Both the position numbers and the translations under genes were made by a program. This document shows positions 1 to 7,179 of a stretch of 12,601 nt of DNA, one piece after another (the stretch's first letter is position 1; each line of letters begins with the position of its first letter). The notes under the pieces were generated by a model. It saw nothing but the letters and a program-made list of their open reading frames with translations. It searched no databases and was not told the DNA's origin. Location of the stretch: assembly GCA_002352125.1 (NCBI GenBank), contig DEHU01000176.1, positions 3,101 through 15,701 on the forward strand, in the 5' to 3' direction. Origin of the DNA: Competibacteraceae bacterium UBA2792. GTDB taxonomy: Bacteria; Pseudomonadota; Gammaproteobacteria; Competibacterales; Competibacteraceae.

Positions 1-288
1 GTTGTTGACCAGGATATCGACGCTGCCCCAAGTCGCGATCATCTCGGCGAACATTGTCTCGACTTCGTCTTCGCGGCTCACGTCGGCGCGAATCGCCATC
101 GCTTCGCCGCCCGCCGCCTTGATCTGATCGACTACGGCATGCGCCCGATCTGTACCACCGGCATAGTTGACGACGACTTTGGCGCCAGCGGCCGCGAGCG
201 CCTTGGCGATGGAAGCACCGATGCCGGAACTGGCGCCGGTTACTAGCGCGCGCTGGCTTTTTAGAACGAATTGATTGGCGTTGCTCAT
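1..288 (-). CDS. SDR family oxidoreductase, N-terminal part (runs off the left edge)
   Basis: Short-chain dehydrogenase/reductase, an NAD(P)-dependent cytosolic oxidoreductase; the substrate cannot be told from this part. 96 residues are visible. The protein opens with about 12 residues and then LVTGASSGIG (residues 15-24), the TGxxxGxG nucleotide-binding turn of the Rossmann fold. NYAGG near the end of the second beta strand, then RADVS, and VDILVNN at the window edge match the usual order of SDR N-terminal motifs. The catalytic Ser-Tyr-Lys lie outside the window. The start ATG (complement of 286-288) is preceded by a strong GGGAGGAG ribosome site. The gene is divergent from the DJ-1/PfpI gene across about 365 bp. 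The acidic/neutral residues after beta 2 do not settle NAD versus NADP. The family call is firm; the exact reaction is unknown. Confidence 0.9.
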   Translation of the reverse strand, partial: MSNANQFVLKSQRALVTGASSGIGASIAKALAAAGAKVVVNYAGGTDRAHAVVDQIKAAGGEAMAIRADVSREDEVETMFAEMIATWGSVDILVNN

Positions 289-653
289 GTGCAAAAATCT
301 CCTCCCGCAATGGGTCGATAGGGTATTTTCTTTTCGAGTCGTGCAAAGGATGGCAATGCGCGTGCCATGCGATCCATCCAAGAAATTGATTAATGTTCTC
401 AGATGGTTGAAAAATTTGATTGGTGTTTTGAAAGCGCGTGGCAATCGATTTGAGTCGCGATATACCGAGGGACCGCTAAATATGGTGGCCGGTAACGGCT
501 GGTGATGGAGTTTGTTGGCTGCAACCAAATCGATGATTTGATATCAGACCGCTACGCGGAAGAAAATCATTGGCCGAAGAAAACAAACCGATCCGGGACG
601 CGCAGCGGACTACGCGTCCATCAGCATAACTCTATTAATCGGAGCAATTTCGC
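289..653. other. Intergenic region between divergent SDR and DJ-1/PfpI genes
   Basis: 365 bp with no convincing coding sequence. The open frame at 275-505 (+) overlaps the SDR start antisense and has no family resemblance. The region should hold both divergent promoters, but I could not pick a convincing -35/-10 pair. It contains two short inverted repeats: CCGC-TAC-GCGG at 549-559 and GGACGCG...CGCGTCC at 596-619. Confidence 0.5.
596..619. promoter_or_regulatory. Inverted repeat upstream of DJ-1/PfpI gene
   Basis: GGACGCG (596-602) and CGCGTCC (613-619) form a perfect 7-bp inverted repeat with a 10-nt spacer, ending 34 bp before the start codon of the DJ-1/PfpI gene. It could be an operator or a leader hairpin. 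There is no T-run after it, so a terminator is unlikely. The regulatory role is inference. Confidence 0.25.
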
Positions 654-1238
654 ATGAATATTGGAATCTACATTTACGATCAAGCCGAAGTTCTCGATTT
701 TTCGGGTCCGTTCGAAGTATTCTCAACCGCTTCCCGGGTTTGTAATGATGAGAATCCTTTCAATGCCTTTCTGATCGGCGAAACGGGTAATCCTGTCATC
801 GCGAGGGCCGGATACAAGGTCATTCCAAACTTTGGATTTCACGATCATCCTTCTATCGATATCTTGATCGTCGTTGGCGGCGTCCACAACGCAGAACTGG
901 ACAAACCGCGAGTGATCGAGTGGATCGCGCGGCAATCGAAAATCGTTTCGCTGGTGGCGTCCGTCTGTACCGGCGCCTTTCTGTTGGCAAAGGCCAAGGT
1001 GCTGGAAACACAGACGGTTACAACACACTGGGAAGATATTGCCGATTTGAGAAAGATGTTTCCCCGCTTGAACGTCGTCGAAAATGTTCGTTGGGTAGAC
1101 GCAGGGAACATCATCACGTCTGGAGGTATTTCGGCCGGTATCGACATGAGCCTCCATCTGGTCAGTCGATTACACAGCCAAGCTCTGGCCGAGAAAACAG
1201 CCAGACAAATGGAGTTCGCGTGGACGAAAAATTCGTGA
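654..1238 (+). CDS. DJ-1/PfpI family protein (isonitrile hydratase-like / class I glutamine amidotransferase-like)
   Basis: A 194-residue single-domain member of the DJ-1/PfpI superfamily. The N-terminus reads IGIYIYDQAEVLDFSGPFEV (residues 3-22), the typical opening of the subgroup that includes isonitrile hydratase and the sensor halves of AraC-type regulators; Glu21 is the conserved acidic residue next to the active site. VVGG (73-76) is the oxyanion-side loop. VASVCTGAFLLA (101-112) is the nucleophile elbow with Cys105. TTHWED (123-128) supplies the usual histidine, and TSGGISAGIDMSLHLV (155-170) is the conserved C-terminal helix start. There is no AraC helix-turn-helix domain after it, so this is a stand-alone enzyme-type protein. 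The start ATG has GGAG about 10 bp upstream. The substrate is not predictable; hydratase, glyoxalase/deglycase-like or chaperone activity are all possible. It is divergent from an SDR oxidoreductase and convergent with a small secreted protein. Confidence 0.9.
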   Translation: MNIGIYIYDQAEVLDFSGPFEVFSTASRVCNDENPFNAFLIGETGNPVIARAGYKVIPNFGFHDHPSIDILIVVGGVHNAELDKPRVIEWIARQSKIVSLVASVCTGAFLLAKAKVLETQTVTTHWEDIADLRKMFPRLNVVENVRWVDAGNIITSGGISAGIDMSLHLVSRLHSQALAEKTARQMEFAWTKNS

Positions 1239-1292
1239 CTATCACGTCATGGCTTTCTTGTCAGCAACAGCTAGCTTTACGGTTTTAACCGA

Positions 1293-1332
1293 GTCGCTGC
1301 CCAGCTATTCTGGAAGAAAGCGGGCAAGCGAC
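1293..1332. terminator. Possible hairpin between convergent genes
   Basis: GTCGCTGCCC (1293-1302) pairs with GGGC-A-AGCGAC (1322-1332) as a 10-bp stem with one bulged A and a 19-nt loop. It sits in the 110-bp gap between two convergent stop codons (1238 and 1349), where a bidirectional terminator would be expected. No T-run follows on either strand, so intrinsic termination is only a suggestion. Confidence 0.3.
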
Positions 1333-1348
1333 CTCGATATATCATGAT

Positions 1349-1660
1349 CTAGCTGCGGTCGTTAAACCCTCCAATCAAAGCGGAGAACATTTTAGAGATG
1401 GCGGTCTCGACGACGGTTCTCGGGCTAACCGTAACCTCTTCGTTTTCCACTGTGCTACGGTCGTTAAAACCGCTGATTGTCGCCATCGACTCGAAATGCC
1501 GAACACTGCTTTGTGTGCTCTGCGCACGAGCATCGACATTCGCGTTGCTAATGGCGTTCGTGTAAGAGCTACCGTGATTAAAAGGCTCCGCCAATGCAGT
1601 CGTGTTTGCGGCCAGACCGGAAACCAAAAACAATAGAGCGGTCGCGATAGTCTTTTTCAT
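1349..1660 (-). CDS. Small secreted protein with two GFNDRS motifs
   Basis: A 103-residue protein that I do not recognise as a named family. Residues 1-24 look like a Sec signal peptide: MKK, a hydrophobic stretch ATALLFLVSGLAA, then TTALA followed by EP, giving a signal peptidase I site after Ala24. The mature protein of about 79 residues is polar, without cysteines. The hexapeptide GFNDRS occurs twice, at residues 64-69 and as the last six residues (98-103), separated by a short segment rich in Val, Thr and Glu. The start ATG has GAGGA 8 bp upstream, so the gene is well founded. It is convergent with the DJ-1/PfpI gene and has a long AT-rich upstream region, which suggests its own promoter. 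Export to the periplasm or outside is inferred; function is unknown. Confidence 0.75.
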   Translation of the reverse strand: MKKTIATALLFLVSGLAANTTALAEPFNHGSSYTNAISNANVDARAQSTQSSVRHFESMATISGFNDRSTVENEEVTVSPRTVVETAISKMFSALIGGFNDRS

Positions 1661-1891
1661 GGGATATGTCCTCGACGGTTGGATTAGAAATCACAAGAAT
1701 TGCGATTTTGATAGTTGCAACACCGGTGCCAACCGAAAAACATCAATAAATATACTTTATAATCATTCGCTTAATATTTAATTTCTCATCCGCGATCAAA
1801 TGGCCAGAACCTGGCGTACCCACGATATACCGCGAAACTGTTAAATAACACAGTCGATTTGGGAGCGAGAACCATCAATCGTTTGCTCCTT
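1661..1891. other. AT-rich intergenic region
   Basis: 231 bp between the small secreted protein (upstream side of its start) and the stop of the symporter. The stretch 1735-1790 is strongly AT-rich compared with the rest of the window and probably contains the promoter of the small secreted protein on the minus strand. A TATAAT at 1758-1763 lies on the plus strand, where no gene follows. I see no RNA gene or clear terminator. Confidence 0.4.
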
Positions 1892-3847
1892 TCAGTCGTT
1901 TTCAAAAACGCCTGCGGTTGAATTCGATCTACTCCCTTCGGCGGGTGTAGCGACGCCAAGCTCCAAAAAATAAGCCAGCAACGCCAAGAGCACGACACCG
2001 GCCGCCCATCCGCACAGTTGCCAGACCCAAATTGAAGGAATACCGAACAACCAAGTGATCGGATCGTTGGGATCGCCAAACAAATCGTTGCCGATGACGG
2101 CACCCGGTCCAGCGGCAAACAGCAGCCACAAAAATAGCAACGCGCCTATCGGCAAAATCCAGCGGCGCTTGCGCAATGGCAGCGCCGTTTGTTCGGCCAG
2201 CCAGCGATGGCATTCCGCCTTGCGTTCGCCATCGTCCCGGACGAACGCGGACAACAAAATCGCCACGCCAAAATTCGCCAGCAACCCCCAAGCGGCGGCG
2301 TGGACGGTCAGCGGCCAACGGCCCCACGCATCGATGCCGAACCAGCGCAAGCCGGCTGCTTCGGTCAACGTCACCACCACCAAGCCCACCAGCAAGCCGG
2401 CTGTCACCCCCTGCCGGGTCAGAAACGGCCAGTAGCACACTCCCAACAGAGCGGGCACCATTTGCAGGCCGTAGGAAACTGCCAGCCCTCCCAACAACGC
2501 CAGCGCTTCGCTGGATGCACCCGCCACCAACAACGCCAGCATCACTACCAGCACCACGCCCATGCGGCCGACGAACTTCAGCGTATGGTCGTCGGCACCG
2601 GGCAGCAGAAAACGTTGAAACAGATCGTGGGCGATCAGGCCACCGGCGGTAACCATGTAGCAGGAGGCGGTAGATTCCATCGCCGCCAGCGCGGCCAGCG
2701 CCAGCAAGCCCACCAGCCAGGGCGCGGCATCGCCGAGCAGTTTGATCAGTTGCGGCACCAGCAAATCGCGCCCGCCCGGCAAAGCCAGCAGATCGCGGTG
2801 CCCGAGTTCGTCCGCCAACACCGGATTGACCAGATCGGGATGTCCGGCCAGAAACGTCTGGTCAGCGCCGAGAAAGTGGCCGCCGATACCCTGGATCGCG
2901 GCGAACACCACCAAGATCAGGCCCATGACGAGCGCCGACGCCCAGACTTGCTGGGCGGCGAAAGCGGGCCGGTGGCTGGCGAAAGCCAGCATCGAAAAAG
3001 CCGGCGAGACCTGGATACCCATCAGCGCGATCAAGTAGGTCAAAATCATCGTCCCGGTCCACGATCCGCCGATCGCTCGCGAACCGTCGCGTACCCACTG
3101 CACTGCGCCGGGAATTGCTAGATAGTGGCTATAACCGTCCGGCGTCCGCACCGGGTCGTCTCGGGCCAGCGCGATCACGCCAGCGATGAATCGATCCCAA
3201 CCGCCAACGTAGTACAAGGTCAGCAAACCAACGCCGACGATGCCCGCCGTCAACAGCAGAAGCTGTAGCGCATCCACCCAGGCTACGGTGCGCAATCCGC
3301 CCGAGGCGACGTAGCTGACCACCACGCTGGCCAGCACCCACATCCCGAACTGCACGCCCAGCAATCCATCGGTGAGCACGTCGAACAGAAAGCCGGCGGC
3401 GCGCAGTTGCACGCCGATGTACGGCACCGAAAAAAACAGCGCCACACCGGTCACTAGCACCCGCAGCAGGTCGGAACGGAAGTACCAAGCCAGCATCGCG
3501 CCGGGCGTGACAAAGCCGTAGCGCCGGCCCAACAGCCATTGCCGTTTCAAAAACAAGATGCCGGTCAGGGGGATAGTCAACGCGTAGAACGAAGCGTAAG
3601 CGTACTGCCAACCTTCGGTGTAGGTCAGGCCGGGGTGGCCGATGAAGGTCCAACCGGAAAAACAGGTGGCGGTCGCCGTCAGGGTAAACAGCGCCGGCGA
3701 TAGCTTGCCGCCAGCGAGAAAATACTCGCTCGCCGTGCTCGCTCGCCGTGCACCGGCGATGCCCCAGGCGATGCAGTAAGCCCAATACAGGATCATGCAG
3801 CCGAAAATCCAGGCGATCTTCGGGGTCACGCCGGCAGTTTCGATCAT
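1892..3847 (-). CDS. Sodium:solute symporter (SSS) family protein
   Basis: A 651-residue polytopic inner-membrane protein of the sodium/solute symporter family, which couples Na+ influx to uptake of a small organic solute. The first membrane segment is at about residues 11-31 and is followed by ASEYFLAGGKLSP (39-51), the typical SSS sequence before the second segment. FSGWTFIGHPG (63-73) and GWQYAY follow, again family-like. A long series of hydrophobic segments continues to the C-terminus, consistent with 13 or more helices; the C-terminal tail of about 20 residues is polar. Length is normal for larger SSS members. The open frame extends upstream to 4018, but that extension is Arg-rich and unlike the family, so I chose the ATG at 3847, which has only a weak GGGCGG ribosome site. 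The gene is divergent from a PfkB kinase; a shared substrate is possible but unproven. The solute cannot be named from sequence alone. Confidence 0.88.
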   Translation of the reverse strand: MIETAGVTPKIAWIFGCMILYWAYCIAWGIAGARRASTASEYFLAGGKLSPALFTLTATATCFSGWTFIGHPGLTYTEGWQYAYASFYALTIPLTGILFLKRQWLLGRRYGFVTPGAMLAWYFRSDLLRVLVTGVALFFSVPYIGVQLRAAGFLFDVLTDGLLGVQFGMWVLASVVVSYVASGGLRTVAWVDALQLLLLTAGIVGVGLLTLYYVGGWDRFIAGVIALARDDPVRTPDGYSHYLAIPGAVQWVRDGSRAIGGSWTGTMILTYLIALMGIQVSPAFSMLAFASHRPAFAAQQVWASALVMGLILVVFAAIQGIGGHFLGADQTFLAGHPDLVNPVLADELGHRDLLALPGGRDLLVPQLIKLLGDAAPWLVGLLALAALAAMESTASCYMVTAGGLIAHDLFQRFLLPGADDHTLKFVGRMGVVLVVMLALLVAGASSEALALLGGLAVSYGLQMVPALLGVCYWPFLTRQGVTAGLLVGLVVVTLTEAAGLRWFGIDAWGRWPLTVHAAAWGLLANFGVAILLSAFVRDDGERKAECHRWLAEQTALPLRKRRWILPIGALLFLWLLFAAGPGAVIGNDLFGDPNDPITWLFGIPSIWVWQLCGWAAGVVLLALLAYFLELGVATPAEGSRSNSTAGVFEND

Positions 3848-4075
3848 CGACGCCCGCCCTTGCCGAAGCGCAACACCCCGGCCACAATAACCGCGTAATC
3901 GTTCAATCCTCTGCCTCCACTTGTACGTTTGAAGTTTGGTAGAGTTTGGGCGGACGTGGTAGCGCGATACGCCTCTTGGATGCTCTCCCGCGAGCGGGCG
4001 AAGGCAGCGAACGGTCACTCAAAATGCGATACCGGTCTCGAAACCAGGCTAAACCGTTTCTCCGGAGATAACATC
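3848..4075. other. Divergent intergenic region, symporter / PfkB kinase
   Basis: 228 bp between the chosen start codons of two divergent genes. Open frames from both genes extend into it, but the translated extensions do not resemble either family. It should contain both promoters; I see no convincing consensus boxes. Confidence 0.4.
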
Positions 4076-4945
4076 TTGGCTCGTATCGCGGTGATCGGCG
4101 CGGTGGCGTGTGACGAAGTGGTACAACTGATCGAGCCACTTCGACCTGGTGCGCACCTAAATGGGGCCAAAGTGAACTCTCGCCTCGGTGGCGGGGGCGC
4201 CAATACGGCGTTGGCTTTGGCCGCGGCCGGTCACGAGGTGATCCTGCTAGCGGCCGTTGGCCGGGACGATGCCGGCGACGCCCTGCTGGTCGAGCTGACT
4301 GCCGCTGGAGTGGATACCGCGCACATCGCGCGACTGAATCGTCCGACTACTCGTTCCCTGATTCTGGTCGATCCCCTCGGCGAGCGGACGGTGCTGAACA
4401 TCGCTCGCTGCGAGGAAGACGAGCCACCGGCCCGGTTGCTAAAACTACCCGCCGAGGCGGTCTACGTGCGCAGTCGCCGGCGTGATCTGGCGCCGCTGCT
4501 AGCAGCGAAAGCGGCCAGCGCGCTGGTGGTCGCCCACGTCCCGCCGGTCGAGCCGGATTCCCGGCCGGCGCAGATTCTGGTCGCGTCGGTATCCGACCTG
4601 GCTCCAGATGCCCGCCGGCGGCCTTGGACCTTGGGACGGGCGGTTGCCGGTGAGCGTTTGCGCTGGGTCGTGCTAACCGCTGGCGCGGCCGGAGCGCGGG
4701 CTTATGCCGCAAACGAGCAAGCAGAAGCGACGGCCATGCCCGTCCAACCCGTCGATACCACCGGAGCCGGCGATGCTTTCTCCGCCGGCTTGCTTCATGC
4801 CCTGGCCGGCGGCCGGCCGCTGCCGGCAGCGCTCGCCGTCGCCACCCGGTTCGGCACCGAAGCAACCTTGTGGGCAGCCTCCGCCTTGCCGGCGCCGGCC
4901 GTGCATCGCCTGCTTCGGGATATGCCGGAATCCGGCAACGCCTGA
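4076..4945 (+). CDS. PfkB (ribokinase) family carbohydrate kinase
   Basis: A 289-residue cytosolic kinase of the PfkB/ribokinase family, which phosphorylates a sugar or nucleoside with ATP. After the TTG start, ARIAVIGAVACDEVV forms the first beta strand. GGGGANTALALAAAG (38-52) is the substrate-binding PfkB signature near the N-terminus and is followed by LLAAVGRDDAGD. Near the C-terminus DTTGAGDAFSAG (227-238) is the second PfkB signature, with the anion hole and catalytic base Asp233. I chose TTG at 4076 because CCGGAG lies 8 bp before it and the protein then begins right at the first strand. The same frame is open back to 3929, but those 49 residues look non-homologous. Length is normal. 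Substrate is unknown; the lid region is short on recognisable motifs. It is divergent from the sodium:solute symporter and followed by small genes of unknown function. Confidence 0.87.
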   Translation: MARIAVIGAVACDEVVQLIEPLRPGAHLNGAKVNSRLGGGGANTALALAAAGHEVILLAAVGRDDAGDALLVELTAAGVDTAHIARLNRPTTRSLILVDPLGERTVLNIARCEEDEPPARLLKLPAEAVYVRSRRRDLAPLLAAKAASALVVAHVPPVEPDSRPAQILVASVSDLAPDARRRPWTLGRAVAGERLRWVVLTAGAAGARAYAANEQAEATAMPVQPVDTTGAGDAFSAGLLHALAGGRPLPAALAVATRFGTEATLWAASALPAPAVHRLLRDMPESGNA

Positions 4946-5042
4946 GAACACCGCGCAGTGACCGGCTTCATCCGATGGATACCAAAAATGGCATCAAAAA
5001 TGCTTATTTTTAGCGGAAACCAAATACTGCAAGGGCCATCTC

Positions 5043-5249
5043 ATGAACACGTCTCATTCGCCAGAAATCCGCCGGTTCAAGCGCCGTGGCGAGCCTCATC
5101 CCGTCTATTATTCGCCAGATATGGCAGTTCGCGCGCACGATCATAACTACATCCTGCGGCTCATCTCGGATCGGGCCGCGCTGCAAGCGCCTGCCCAGTT
5201 TAGCCTGCTGCCCCAGTACCGGAGCCTCGACCCGCAATACGCTTGCTAA
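5043..5249 (+). CDS. Small hypothetical protein (possibly the front part of a frameshifted gene)
   Basis: A 68-residue open frame of unknown function, rich in Arg, Tyr and His, with no membrane segment or signal peptide. AAGGG lies about 8 bp before the ATG and the codons have the same G/C-rich third positions as neighbouring genes, which supports real coding. It begins MNTSHSPEIRRFKRRGEPHP and ends at TAA (5247-5249). A second coding-like frame begins just at that stop (see 5243-5404), so this may be one gene split by an indel or two overlapping small genes. The downstream lipoprotein gene is convergent. Confidence 0.4.
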   Translation: MNTSHSPEIRRFKRRGEPHPVYYSPDMAVRAHDHNYILRLISDRAALQAPAQFSLLPQYRSLDPQYAC

Positions 5250-5404
5250 AGCTGGAGCCCCTGGCGATACGTCACATTCCGGAAATGGCGTTCAACCCGG
5301 AAATGGCGTTCAACCCGGAAATGGCGTTCAACGCCGATCTTCAGCTTTGCAAGAACGATCCGAAGATCGCCCGTGCCCAAGTCGGCCACGACGGGAACGG
5401 ATAG
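5243..5404 (+). CDS. Small open frame with PEMAFN repeats (possible continuation of 5043-5249)
   Basis: A 53-codon frame that could start at TTG 5243, overlapping the TAA of the previous frame, and ends at TAG 5402-5404. The translation reads LLKLEPLAIRHI, three PEMAFN repeats, then ADLQLCKNDPKIARAQVGHD and a short Gly/Asn tail. Its composition looks more protein-like than the other frames here. No ribosome site is placed well for the TTG, which favours a frameshifted continuation of 5043-5249. Its end lies 29 bp from the convergent stop of the lipoprotein gene. Function unknown. Confidence 0.3.
   Translation: MLKLEPLAIRHIPEMAFNPEMAFNPEMAFNADLQLCKNDPKIARAQVGHDGNG
5281..5334. repeat. 18-bp tandem repeat, three copies
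   Basis: The unit GGAAATGGCGTTCAACCC occurs at 5281-5298 and 5299-5316, and with one change (final CGC) at 5317-5334. Being 18 bp long it keeps frame and is read as PEMAFN x3 in the plus-strand frame 5243-5404. Confidence 0.95.
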
Positions 5405-5433
5405 AAATCGCCGCACTCCGCCGACGTGCGCGG

Positions 5434-6009
5434 TCAATTGAGATCGGGATCTCGGAAATAACGCGCATCCCAATCGGTTTGGATCGATACGCCCTTTTCG
5501 TTCAATCGATAAACGGTGATGCTGGCCTCGCTGGCGGCATCGGCCGGCGAGATGGCCGCGACGAATCGATTCAACTGGCCCGGATCGCGAAACACCAGCA
5601 CCTGCCAATACGGCTTCACCGTGGCTCTAGGGCCGATATCGGTTCGAGCCAATTGCATGTAGGTCGTTCTGCCGCTCCTCTCCATGACCATGCCCCGCCC
5701 ATGTTTTTCGGCCAGCACGGCATTCAGGCCATTAATTTCGAACACCCCGTAGCCGGCCGCCTGCTCGATTTCGCTCTTGGTCGATGGTTTTAGCTTGTAG
5801 AGCTGGGTCAGGGTCCGGTTGCGAACCTTGAGAATGCTCTGCCTCTGCTCTAGCTTGGCTTTCTCGCTCAACGTGCTAGAGGACTGGGACATCGCGATCG
5901 GCTTGGGCTTGGGAGGCGGTGCGCTGGCGCACCCCCCCACCAGCACGGTAACCAACAGCCCCCCGATAACCAACGCGCGCCGGGCTGCCAGATAATGGAA
6001 ATATTGCAT
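5434..6009 (-). CDS. Lipoprotein with SYLF (Ysc84)-like domain
   Basis: A 191-residue predicted lipoprotein. Residues 1-26 form a signal peptide with hydrophobic LVIGGLLVTVLV and a lipobox VGGC with lipidated Cys27, followed by a Pro/Lys-rich linker (APPPKPKPIA). Residues about 76-150 (STKSEIEQAAGYGVFEINGL onward, then AEKHGRGMV, a polar turn, and LVFRDPGQLNRFV) resemble the SYLF/Ysc84 pattern of an AGYGVF strand, a Gly-rich segment and a late LV-x(4-6)-F element. SYLF domains bind phosphoinositide lipids in eukaryotes; bacterial members are mostly periplasmic or outer-membrane lipoproteins of unknown role. The C-terminus (about 160-191) is a short charged tail. No strong ribosome site precedes the ATG. 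The gene lies 40 bp after the GGDEF gene on the same strand, so co-transcription is likely. The lipoprotein call is strong; the SYLF assignment is moderate. Confidence 0.8.
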   Translation of the reverse strand: MQYFHYLAARRALVIGGLLVTVLVGGCASAPPPKPKPIAMSQSSSTLSEKAKLEQRQSILKVRNRTLTQLYKLKPSTKSEIEQAAGYGVFEINGLNAVLAEKHGRGMVMERSGRTTYMQLARTDIGPRATVKPYWQVLVFRDPGQLNRFVAAISPADAASEASITVYRLNEKGVSIQTDWDARYFRDPDLN

Positions 6010-6049
6010 GGTAGGCGATCGAATTTCAGGATGGAAAACGGCGATGGCT

Positions 6050-7093
6050 CTAAAACAATTCGATGTCGCCGAACCGTTTTTCGGGCGCGGTCAACTCGCC
6101 GGCCGCGATCAGGGTTTCGTAACAGCGGATCTGATTGCGCCCATGCTCCTTAGCATAATACAGCGCTCTGTCAGCCCGCGTGATGACCACCGCCACTATT
6201 TCCGAATCCTGAATCTGGGTAAACCCGACGCTGACCGTCACTTGGCCAACCTGCGGAAAGTTGTAGCGTTCCATGTTCTGCCGAAACCGCTCGAACACGC
6301 TCGGCGCGTCTTCGGTAGCGGACGTTTTGAGCACGACCACGAACTCCTCGCCGCCATAACGAAACAGCAGATCCGTCCGGCGAAAAGATCGTTGCATGAT
6401 ATTCGCCATCAGAATCAACACCTCGTCGCCGTATAAATGGCCGTAGGTATCGTTGATGCGCTTGAAGTGGTCGATATCCAATACCGCCAGCCAATAGCAA
6501 CTGCCGCCATCGTTCTGGCGCCGCTCCGGCTGCCCCTGCTCGCTTCTCGCTAAACTGGCGCGCCGGCTAGTCTGCAAGATACTCATCAGCTTGTCGTCGA
6601 AGGTTTTACGATTGAGCAGACCGGTCAGCTTATCGCGCTCGTTATCTTCGATTAGCTTTAGATAATTCCAGTAGATTTGCACGAATCCTTCGATTAACCG
6701 CCGGTCGTCGCGCAGATCGCGCACGGAGAGCAAGCGCAAGAACCCGATAAGCCGATCCTGGCGCGGGATGGGAAAGGTGTATCGGTTGCCTTGAGAAACG
6801 GATTCCATCACCACCTCGCGCCCATGCGCGCAGGCGATAAACCCCGTATCGCGGATGACCGGAATCGCCGCATCGGGGTCGTCAATTTCGTCGTCCTGAA
6901 TCCAGCAACCCTTTCGATCGATGCGGACAAGCAGATTAGCTTGATCGATTTCGAAGCGGTACAGCGCGATCTCTTCGACCGCGAGCAGCTCGAACATGGT
7001 TTGCGTCAGGCAAATTTCCAACGACAGCCGATTGCGCTTTTCGGTCAGACGGGCAACGGATTCCAGCAACTTCTCGGGATCGAGTTCGTTCAT
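6050..7093 (-). CDS. Diguanylate cyclase (GGDEF domain) with N-terminal GAF-like sensor
   Basis: A 347-residue protein making the second messenger c-di-GMP from two GTP. Residues about 1-140 (MNELDPEKLLESVARLTEKR onward) form a GAF-like region with EEIALYRF and a Gly/Arg-containing mid part; it has no membrane segment, so the protein is cytosolic. A helical linker ends in DKLTGLLNRKTF (154-165), the usual start of a GGDEF domain. LDIDHFKRINDTYGHLYGD carries the metal-binding Asp206, and RYGGEEF has the active-site GGEEF at 247-251. RRTD (238-241) is an intact RxxD inhibitory site. The frame is open up to a TTG at 7183 that overlaps the stop of the preceding gene (TTGA); I chose the ATG at 7093 because the family N-terminus fits, but a start at 7183 (377 residues) is possible. 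It is likely co-transcribed with the small gene before it and the lipoprotein after it. Confidence 0.92.
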   Translation of the reverse strand: MNELDPEKLLESVARLTEKRNRLSLEICLTQTMFELLAVEEIALYRFEIDQANLLVRIDRKGCWIQDDEIDDPDAAIPVIRDTGFIACAHGREVVMESVSQGNRYTFPIPRQDRLIGFLRLLSVRDLRDDRRLIEGFVQIYWNYLKLIEDNERDKLTGLLNRKTFDDKLMSILQTSRRASLARSEQGQPERRQNDGGSCYWLAVLDIDHFKRINDTYGHLYGDEVLILMANIMQRSFRRTDLLFRYGGEEFVVVLKTSATEDAPSVFERFRQNMERYNFPQVGQVTVSVGFTQIQDSEIVAVVITRADRALYYAKEHGRNQIRCYETLIAAGELTAPEKRFGDIELF

Positions 7094-7179
7094 CGACAAT
7101 CCAAGGGGACCAAAAACCCGAAAATCCACTTTCCGCAGAATCGCTTTCCATCGAATCGCCGAAGTCGACCGTTCCCCGT

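Noticed and set aside
1758..1763. TATAAT box on the plus strand
   Set aside because: No plus-strand gene follows; it lies in AT-rich DNA where such matches are expected by chance.
2189..3121. Plus-strand open frame of 310 codons over the symporter
   Set aside because: Low-complexity Gln/His/Arg composition, antisense to a clear membrane protein gene.
3848..4018. Longer N-terminus for the symporter
   Set aside because: The 57 extra residues are Arg-rich and unlike any SSS N-terminus; the first membrane helix begins soon after ATG 3847.
5246..5608. Minus-strand frame with VERHFR repeats
   Set aside because: Overlaps the well-supported lipoprotein gene in another frame and is a shadow of the 18-bp repeat.
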